From Lachnospiraceae bacterium (GTDB lineage Bacteria; Bacillota; Clostridia; Lachnospirales; Lachnospiraceae), in the NCBI GenBank assembly GCA_014804565.1, contig JAAUZN010000062.1, positions 6,650 to 12,096 of the forward strand: a stretch of DNA of 5,447 nucleotides. The letters are read 5' to 3'. The position numbers and the translations under genes are program-made. The notes under the pieces were generated by a model that did no database searches, had not been told where the DNA came from, and saw only the letters and a program-made list of their open reading frames with translations. Below, piece by piece: positions 1 through 4,430 of the stretch. How positions within the stretch are numbered: position 1 is the first letter of the stretch; each line of letters starts with the position of its first letter.

Positions 1-330
1 CCCATGGATACCGGTAGAGTAGACTTATGTAAACTTGGAAGCCTCACCTTTGAAAAACCAGATACAGAGACCTTCCGGGGGCTTGCGCTGGCTTATCGGG
101 CAGCGGAGCGGGGTGGTTCGCTTCCAACCGTGTTCAATGCGGCGAACGAGAAGGCAGTGGCGCTCTTTTTGGAGAAGAGGATCCGGTTCTTACAGATACC
201 GGAGCTGATCGAGGCGGCTATGGAGGCACATCATGTAGTGGAAGATCCTACGGTGGAGGAGATTCTTTCAGCGGAGGCGGAAACTTACGAATATATCAGA
301 CAGAAATTCGGAGAGCAGATTGAAAAATAA
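1..330 (+). CDS. dxr: 1-deoxy-D-xylulose 5-phosphate reductoisomerase, C-terminal part (cut by window edge)
   Basis: This is the last 109 codons of Dxr, open at the left edge, ending in TAA at 328-330. Dxr (IspC) is a cytosolic NADPH- and metal-dependent enzyme that converts DXP to 2-C-methyl-D-erythritol 4-phosphate, the first committed step of the MEP isoprenoid pathway. The fragment carries the family's C-terminal signatures: LGSLTFEKPD, then a helix with LALAYRAAERGG, then PTVFNAANEKAV, whose NAANE is the most diagnostic part, and then an FLEKRIRFLQIPELI-like helix. The catalytic and NADPH-binding regions lie outside the window, so activity cannot be judged. The ATG at 4-6 is an internal methionine, because the reading frame continues upstream to base 1 and the homologous region is far from the family's N terminus. 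It is followed 11 bases later by rseP, the usual clostridial arrangement, and is probably in the same transcript. Confidence 0.93.
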   Translation, partial: PMDTGRVDLCKLGSLTFEKPDTETFRGLALAYRAAERGGSLPTVFNAANEKAVALFLEKRIRFLQIPELIEAAMEAHHVVEDPTVEEILSAEAETYEYIRQKFGEQIEK

Positions 331-341
331 ATCGCTCAAAA

Positions 342-1445
342 ATGAGGAGAAGTGATTTGATCAGGACGATTATTCTATTTATCATTGTATTTGGTTTGGT
401 AGTAATTTCCCATGAGCTGGGACACTTCCTCATCGGCAGGAGAAACGGGATCCGCGTGGTGGAATTCGCGGTGGGTATGGGACCCTCCCTTTTTTCCTTC
501 ACCAGAGGCGGTACGAAATATTCCTTAAAGCTTCTGCCCTTTGGCGGCGCCTGTATGTTTGAGGGCGAGGACGGCCTGGAGCAGCAGGAGGAAGCCGGGG
601 AGAGAATCCCGTCTTCCGGGGATGAGAAGGAGGGCGTTGCCTTCACGGAGGCGGGCGTCTGGGCGCGTATCGCCACGGTCTTTGCCGGCCCTTTCTTCAA
701 TTTCATTCTGGCGTTCGTGATAGCGGTGATCCTGAGCGCTTTCTCAGGGGCGGATCTGCCGGTGGTAGGGACGGTTTCTTCTGGTTCGGCGGCGGAAGCG
801 GCGGGACTGCAGGAGGGCGATCTGATCAAAAAGATCGGTCGGGAGCCGATACATTTTTACCGGGAAGTCAGTTTGATCTCGGCGCTGAATCATGGTGAGG
901 CTATGGAGATCACCTACGAGAGAGACGGAGAAAGACTTTTTACAACACTATCACCGCAATACAGTGAAGATGACATGCGTTATTATATGGGGATCACCAA
1001 TGGCGGGCAGTATCTGGAATGCAATCCGCTGCAGGTGTTCCAGTATGGTTTTTACGAGGTGGAGTATTGGGTCAAGATCACCTATAAGAGCCTGAAAATG
1101 CTCGTGCAGGGACAGGTGACGAAGGATGATGTGACGGGGCCTGTGGGTATCGCCCAGCTGGTGGGGGAAAGCTATGACCAGGCGGAGAAGAATTACGGCA
1201 CCCCCTACGCCATTCTGACTATGCTGGAGATCATTGTGCTTCTCTCGGTCAATCTGGGCATTATGAACCTTCTGCCGATTCCGGCGCTGGACGGCGGCAG
1301 GCTGGTGTTCATGCTGGTGGAGGTGGTCCGGGGCAAGCCTGTACCGCCGGAGAAAGAGGGTATGGTGCACTTCGCAGGACTCGTGGTGCTGATGGTATTG
1401 ATGGTCTTTATCATGTATAACGATATTATGAGGCTGGTGCGATGA
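342..1445 (+). CDS. rseP: RseP-type intramembrane site-2 zinc metalloprotease with PDZ domain
   Basis: A 367-residue S2P-family protease (MEROPS M50B) of the cytoplasmic membrane, which cleaves transmembrane substrates such as anti-sigma factors within the bilayer. The zinc site HELGH is at residues 24-28 in the first hydrophobic segment (about 9-30). The second conserved metal-site motif, NLLPIPALDGGR, is at 309-320, with D317 the expected third zinc ligand. Hydrophobic segments are near 106-134, 291-315 and 341-360. One PDZ domain (about 138-203) contains AAEAAGLQEGD, and GPVGI at 266-270 is also typical of the family. Length fits single-PDZ Firmicutes homologues. Start choice is uncertain: the ATG at 342 has no Shine-Dalgarno in front of it, whereas an in-frame TTG at 357 has GAGGAG at 344-349 seven bases upstream. 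Starting there gives 362 residues and loses only MRRSD. It lies 11 bases after dxr, and its stop codon sits in the loop of a terminator hairpin. The native substrate cannot be inferred from the window. Confidence 0.96.
   Translation: MRRSDLIRTIILFIIVFGLVVISHELGHFLIGRRNGIRVVEFAVGMGPSLFSFTRGGTKYSLKLLPFGGACMFEGEDGLEQQEEAGERIPSSGDEKEGVAFTEAGVWARIATVFAGPFFNFILAFVIAVILSAFSGADLPVVGTVSSGSAAEAAGLQEGDLIKKIGREPIHFYREVSLISALNHGEAMEITYERDGERLFTTLSPQYSEDDMRYYMGITNGGQYLECNPLQVFQYGFYEVEYWVKITYKSLKMLVQGQVTKDDVTGPVGIAQLVGESYDQAEKNYGTPYAILTMLEIIVLLSVNLGIMNLLPIPALDGGRLVFMLVEVVRGKPVPPEKEGMVHFAGLVVLMVLMVFIMYNDIMRLVR
344..349 (+). promoter_or_regulatory. Shine-Dalgarno that favours a TTG start for rseP at 357
   Basis: GAGGAG at 344-349 is an excellent ribosome binding sequence placed seven bases before an in-frame TTG at 357-359. 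It lies inside the first codons of the longer ATG version of the gene. The bases preceding the ATG at 342 are A-rich with no purine-rich anti-16S match. This site is therefore the best evidence that translation really starts at 357. Confidence 0.6.
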
Positions 1446-1459
1446 GCACCGGCCTTTTT
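1432..1459 (+). terminator. Intrinsic terminator overlapping the rseP stop codon
   Basis: A nine-pair GC-rich stem is formed by GGCTGGTGC (1432-1440) and GCACCGGCC (1446-1454), with one G-T wobble (1435/1451) and a five-base loop GATGA (1441-1445). It is followed directly by TTTTT (1455-1459). The loop contains the rseP TGA (1443-1445), so the upstream arm is the last three codons of the gene. Translating ribosomes would cover the upstream arm, so termination may depend on ribosome release. It would close the dxr-rseP transcript and separate it from the phosphatase/kinase genes. Confidence 0.85.
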
Positions 1460-1463
1460 GCGC

Positions 1464-1512
1464 GCATAAGCAGAGTCAGAAGACTTACGAAGCATTTCAA
1501 GTCTGCTTATGC
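1464..1512 (+). repeat. Inverted repeat / long imperfect hairpin downstream of rseP
   Basis: Perfect 11-base arms GCATAAGCAGA (1464-1474) and TCTGCTTATGC (1502-1512) flank 27 bases. An alternative fold keeps eight outer pairs (1464-1471 with 1505-1512), bulges nine bases on the left, and adds AGACTT (1481-1486) with AAGTCT (1499-1504) and GAA (1489-1491) with TTC (1496-1498), leaving a GCAT tetraloop. No T-run follows on either strand, so this is not a simple terminator. It could be a read-through RNA structure, a protein-binding site, or the remnant of a small inserted element. The sequence does not decide between these. Confidence 0.55.
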
Positions 1513-1560
1513 AGGAGCTGGGGCGTAAAACGGCATACCGCGTCTATGTTGAAAAATAAA

Positions 1561-1589
1561 TTGCCATATAATGAGATATGTAGTAAGAT
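1561..1589 (+). promoter_or_regulatory. Candidate promoter for the phosphatase/kinase operon
   Basis: TTGCCA (1561-1566) and TAAGAT (1584-1589) are separated by 17 bases, the right geometry for a sigma-A promoter, in an AT-rich stretch of an otherwise GC-richer region. A perfect TATAAT also occurs at 1567-1572, but the only TTGAAA near it (1549-1554) is 12 bases away, too close for a standard pair. Transcription from either would give a leader of about 130-150 bases before the ATG at 1726. The assignment rests on sequence match and position only. Confidence 0.4.
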
Positions 1590-1598
1590 AACATCATC

Positions 1599-1643
1599 GA
1601 ATCCAATTCATGGATTCAGCAGGATACATGGCGGGTTTCCCGC
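1599..1643 (+). repeat. Two tandem short hairpins in the presumed 5' leader of the phosphatase gene
   Basis: GAATCCA (1599-1605) and TGGATTC (1611-1617) form a perfect seven-pair stem with a five-base loop. Thirteen bases later, GCGGG (1631-1635) and CCCGC (1639-1643) form a five-pair stem with a TTT loop. An A-rich tract (about 1657-1671) follows. If the promoter just upstream is real, both lie in the untranslated leader. I do not recognise a known riboswitch or T-box: no T-box sequence, specifier arm or terminator is visible. Confidence 0.4.
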
Positions 1644-1705
1644 AGATTTCCACCAAGAATAAAAAAAGAAACGAGCAGGCCGCGTGAGCAAATAGTGCAT
1701 ATGAG

Positions 1706-1712
1706 AAAGGAG
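1706..1712 (+). promoter_or_regulatory. Ribosome binding site with wide spacing to the phosphatase ATG
   Basis: AAAGGAG at 1706-1712 is a strong Shine-Dalgarno but lies 13 bases before the ATG at 1726, longer than the usual 5-9. No alternative in-frame start is closer. An out-of-frame ATG at 1715 opens a seven-codon frame ending in TAA at 1736-1738, overlapping the phosphatase start, and would compete for the same site. Initiation at 1726 may therefore be modest. Confidence 0.55.
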
Positions 1713-1725
1713 TGATGTATTTAGA

Positions 1726-2442
1726 ATGCGGTATTTAACAGGGGTATATTGGTGCCGTGGCAGGGAGGCGGACAGGAATCAGGATTCAGTGATCCTGCAG
1801 CAGGTGTTGACCCGCCGGGGGCGGGTGCTGATGGCGGCGGTGTGCGACGGTATGGGAGGCATTTCTCAGGGAGAGACAGCCAGCGGCTATGTGGCGGAGA
1901 GCCTGCAGGAATGGTTTTACACGGAGCTTTTGTATATGATCCGGGAAAAAAAGCGAAGCTGGGTGATCCGCAGGTCTTTGGACAGGTTGACCTTTCATCT
2001 GCAAAGGCAGCTGCAGCGGTATGCCGGGCGGGAGGAGATTTCGCTGGGAACCACGATAACGGTGCTTGTGATCTGGGAAAAGGCGTATCTGGTGTGGCAT
2101 CTGGGGGACAGTCGGGCTTATCGGCTGCGTGGAGGCCGTCAGGAGCAGATCACCACAGACCACGTACACGGGATGGGGAAACTGACGAAATGTCTGGGGA
2201 GCTTCGGCTATTTTGTGCCGCAACATGCCATGGGCGTTCTGCGGCCGGGAGAGGCTGTGCTGCTCTGCAGCGACGGGTACTGGCGGCGGGTCACGGATCA
2301 AGAAATTACGGATGTTATGAATCCGGCCGGAGTGATACAGGAGGAGCAGATAGAGCGGCGGCTTCGGGAGATTGGCGAGGCGTGCATGAAGCGGGGAGAG
2401 CGGGATAATCTGTCGGCGGTGTATGTGAAGGCTGTCAGGTAG
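1726..2442 (+). CDS. PP2C-family (PPM) serine/threonine protein phosphatase, compact form
   Basis: A 238-residue soluble metal-dependent phosphatase that removes phosphate from Ser/Thr (and probably its partner kinase) in the cytosol. The PPM motifs appear in order: RNQDS at 17-21 (D20), VCDGMGG at 39-45 (metal ligand D41), LGTT at 107-110, HLGDSRAYRL at 125-134, CSDGYW at 181-186 (D183), and RDNLSAVYV at 226-234 (D227). All core metal-binding aspartates are present, so it should be active. It is oddly short between TTDH (143-146) and the KCLGSF block (155-160): bacterial family members usually carry some 15-20 more residues there, the flap next to the active site. The long helical stretch at about 56-100 is Arg-rich. 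No signal peptide, membrane segment or extra domain is seen. The kinase gene follows after 21 bases, the classic opposing-enzyme pair. The gene is not the Stp/PrpC that normally sits beside rlmN and prkC, since neither neighbour is here. Confidence 0.93.
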   Translation: MRYLTGVYWCRGREADRNQDSVILQQVLTRRGRVLMAAVCDGMGGISQGETASGYVAESLQEWFYTELLYMIREKKRSWVIRRSLDRLTFHLQRQLQRYAGREEISLGTTITVLVIWEKAYLVWHLGDSRAYRLRGGRQEQITTDHVHGMGKLTKCLGSFGYFVPQHAMGVLRPGEAVLLCSDGYWRRVTDQEITDVMNPAGVIQEEQIERRLREIGEACMKRGERDNLSAVYVKAVR

Positions 2443-2463
2443 CAATGCGGAAAGGGAGGGAAC

Positions 2464-3330
2464 ATGGAGAAAGAAAAAACAGTAGGCAAGTACCGGATTT
2501 TGGATACGTTGGGCGAGGGCGGCGAAGGGCGCGTTTACCTGGCAGAGGACGAGAGTCTATCCAGAAAGGTGGCGCTCAAGTGCATTCGGCAGACGGAAAA
2601 AACAGAGGAGGAGATCCGGCGGGAGGCAGCCTTTCTCCGGGATCTGCGCCATCCTATGCTGCCGGTGGTCTATGAGCTTTTTTATGAGGATGACTGGTAT
2701 CTGGCGATGGAGTACATAGAGGGGGAGAGTTTACAGTGTTACATAGAGAGCCGGGGCAGAGTGGAGGAAGCACAGGGGTGTTTATGGGCGGATGCGCTTT
2801 TGGATGTGCTGTGCTATCTGCACACAAGAAAACCACCTGTTATTTATAGGGATTTAAAGCCGGACAATATTATGGTATGCCGGGACGGCACGCTGAAGCT
2901 GGTTGACTTCGGCGGAACGGCCCTAAAAAGCTACGGGGAAAAGTGTGTGGGGAGGATGGTCGCTACAGCGGGCTATGCGGCCCCGGAGCAGTGGCCAGAA
3001 AAGGGACAGAACCCCAGGGCGGACGAGCGCAGCGACCTTTACGCCTTTGGCAAGATCCTCTACTATATGGTGACCGGGGCGGATCCGGGCAAGCCGCCTT
3101 ATACGGCGCTTTCTATCGCCCACTATGATCCGCTTTTGTCCGCCGGATTAGAACGGATCATCAGGCGCTGCATGGAGGAGGAACCGGAGGCACGCTATCA
3201 GGTAGCGGAGGAGGTCAGAAGGGATCTGCAAAGGCGCGATCTGTGGAAGAAAAAGAGTATTGCCGGAGGGTTTCTCCGACATGTGGAAAAGCAGGTGTAT
3301 CTGACCCAGAAGGTTGGCGTGGGGCTTTAG
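2464..3330 (+). CDS. Hanks-type serine/threonine protein kinase, cytosolic, without PASTA or membrane segment
   Basis: A 288-residue eukaryotic-like kinase that transfers the ATP gamma-phosphate to protein Ser/Thr. The catalytic elements are complete: glycine loop GEGGEG at 17-22, VALK with ATP lysine K39, the alpha-C glutamate E54, catalytic loop YRDLKPDN at 128-135 (D130, K132, N135), DFG at 148-150, GYAAPEQ at 170-176, DERSDLYAFG at 187-196, and PEARY at 241-245 closing the fold. The usual HRD histidine is tyrosine, a variant found in bacterial kinases. The activation segment (151-172) contains S156, T152 and T168 as possible autophosphorylation sites. After the kinase domain only about 30 residues remain, starting with a basic WKKK patch (261-264). 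There is no hydrophobic segment or sensor domain, unlike the membrane-bound PrkC type of about 600 or more residues. The start is supported by GGGAGG (2454-2459) four bases upstream. It is co-transcribed with the PP2C gene. The ispG promoter begins right after the stop codon. Substrate unknown. Confidence 0.94.
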   Translation: MEKEKTVGKYRILDTLGEGGEGRVYLAEDESLSRKVALKCIRQTEKTEEEIRREAAFLRDLRHPMLPVVYELFYEDDWYLAMEYIEGESLQCYIESRGRVEEAQGCLWADALLDVLCYLHTRKPPVIYRDLKPDNIMVCRDGTLKLVDFGGTALKSYGEKCVGRMVATAGYAAPEQWPEKGQNPRADERSDLYAFGKILYYMVTGADPGKPPYTALSIAHYDPLLSAGLERIIRRCMEEEPEARYQVAEEVRRDLQRRDLWKKKSIAGGFLRHVEKQVYLTQKVGVGL

Positions 3331-3333
3331 AGA

Positions 3334-3362
3334 TTGTTTTCTTCCCCCTTTTGGATTATAAT
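3334..3362 (+). promoter_or_regulatory. Strong sigma-A-type promoter for ispG-polC, placed for a leaderless transcript
   Basis: TTGTTT (3334-3339) and a perfect TATAAT (3357-3362) are exactly 17 bases apart, in the short gap between the kinase stop (3330) and the ispG ATG (3369). Transcription normally starts about seven bases after the -10 box, which falls on or next to that ATG. No Shine-Dalgarno precedes the ATG: the intervening bases are pyrimidine-rich and then the -10 box itself. Both facts point to a leaderless or near-leaderless mRNA. Confidence 0.8.
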
Positions 3363-3368
3363 AGCCTT

Positions 3369-4430
3369 ATGAAAAATCACAGAGAACAAACCAAGGTAAT
3401 TACAATTGCAGAAAGAAAGATCGGCGGCGGAAATCCCATTCTGATCCAGTCTATGACCAACACGCCCACGGAGGATGTGGCGGCTACAGTGGCACAGATT
3501 TTACGGCTGGAAAAGGCGGGATGTGAGATCATCCGCTGTACGGTGCCCAACATCGAGGCCGCCTGCGCCCTTTCTGAGATCAAGAAGCAGATTCATATCC
3601 CGCTGGTGGCGGATATCCATTTTGACTATAAGATGGCGATCGCGGCGATGGAGAACGGAGCGGACAAGATCCGCATCAATCCGGGCAACATCGGCAGCCG
3701 GGAGAAAGTGGCGGCAGTGGTCGAGGTGGCGAAGGAGCGGCAGATTCCCATCCGTGTGGGTGTAAACAGCGGTTCCCTGGAGCGGGAACTGGTGGAGAAA
3801 TATCACGGCGTGACGGCCGAGGGTATCGTGGAGAGCGCTCTGGACAAGGTAGGCATTATCGAGGACTGCGGATATGACAACCTTGTCATAAGTATCAAGT
3901 CCTCCGATGTGATGATGTGCGTCCGTGCCCATGAACTGTTGGCGGAAAAGACCACTTATCCGCTGCATGTGGGGATCACGGAATCGGGGACAGTGAACAG
4001 CGGAAACATCAAGTCGGCGATCGGTCTGGGCATTATTTTGAATCAGGGCATCGGCGACACGATCAGGGTTTCCCTGACAGGAGATCCGGTGGAGGAGATC
4101 AAGTCCGCGAAGCTGATCCTTCGGACATTAGGACTCAGAAAAGGCGGTATCGAGGTGGTATCCTGCCCGACCTGCGGCAGAACGAAGATTGACCTGATCG
4201 GTCTGGCGGCGCAGGTGGAGGAGATGGTGCAGGACATTCCTCTGGATATTAAGGTGGCGGTCATGGGCTGTGCGGTGAATGGCCCCGGAGAGGCGAAGGA
4301 AGCGGATATCGGCATCGCCGGCGGTATCGGAGAGGGTCTTCTGATCAAGAAGGGTGAGATCGTGAGGAAGGTGCCGGAGCAGGAGCTTCTTAGCACACTG
4401 AGGGAGGAGCTTTTGCACTGGAATGAGTAA
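3369..4430 (+). CDS. ispG: 4-hydroxy-3-methylbut-2-en-1-yl diphosphate synthase (IspG/GcpE)
   Basis: A 353-residue iron-sulfur enzyme converting 2-C-methyl-D-erythritol 2,4-cyclodiphosphate to HMBPP, the penultimate step of the MEP pathway; electrons usually come from flavodoxin or ferredoxin. It shows the bacterial two-domain form: a TIM barrel beginning IGGGNPILIQSMTNTPT, with VADIHFDYK, INPGNIG and RVGVNSGSLE, then a C-terminal [4Fe-4S] domain with CPTCGR (C266, C269) and MGCAVNGPGEA (C301, E308). The spacing of these four ligands matches the E. coli enzyme (C270, C273, C305, E312). The frame is open back to an ATG at 3243, but the 42 extra residues overlap the kinase gene and have no family counterpart. 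The ATG at 3369 gives the usual length and sits right behind a promoter. The stop overlaps the polC start by eight bases, indicating co-transcription and probable translational coupling. Confidence 0.96.
   Translation: MKNHREQTKVITIAERKIGGGNPILIQSMTNTPTEDVAATVAQILRLEKAGCEIIRCTVPNIEAACALSEIKKQIHIPLVADIHFDYKMAIAAMENGADKIRINPGNIGSREKVAAVVEVAKERQIPIRVGVNSGSLERELVEKYHGVTAEGIVESALDKVGIIEDCGYDNLVISIKSSDVMMCVRAHELLAEKTTYPLHVGITESGTVNSGNIKSAIGLGIILNQGIGDTIRVSLTGDPVEEIKSAKLILRTLGLRKGGIEVVSCPTCGRTKIDLIGLAAQVEEMVQDIPLDIKVAVMGCAVNGPGEAKEADIGIAGGIGEGLLIKKGEIVRKVPEQELLSTLREELLHWNE
4402..4409 (+). promoter_or_regulatory. Ribosome binding site for polC inside the ispG 3' end
   Basis: GGGAGGAG at 4402-4409 is the only good Shine-Dalgarno before the polC ATG at 4423. 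It lies 13 bases away, wider than usual. Because the ATG overlaps the ispG stop (ATGAGTAA, 4423-4430), ribosomes finishing ispG could restart on polC, which would make the distance less critical. Confidence 0.5.

Noticed and set aside
296..829. 177-codon minus-strand frame over the start of rseP, and further minus-strand frames at 951-1370, 1205-1495 and 3501-3968
   Set aside because: All are antisense to well-identified genes, lack recognisable domains, and have the skewed composition of shadow frames.
1701..1738. Tiny upstream frames (ATG at 1701, four codons; ATG at 1715, seven codons) before the phosphatase
   Set aside because: Too short to support as genes. They are mentioned only because the second could compete for the ribosome binding site.
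1749..2445. Open frames on both strands overlapping the phosphatase gene (219 codons each)
   Set aside because: The PP2C frame contains all family motifs in order; the others are low-complexity shadows without motifs.
3320..3352. Possible terminator after the kinase gene (GGGG pairing with CCCC before TTTT)
   Set aside because: Only about four pairs with a loop of some 20 bases, and the same bases form the ispG promoter. Too weak to call.
3243..3368. Upstream extension of the ispG frame to an ATG at 3243
   Set aside because: The extra 42 residues overlap the kinase coding region in another frame, have no counterpart in IspG, and would place the strong promoter inside the gene. The ATG at 3369 gives the normal length.
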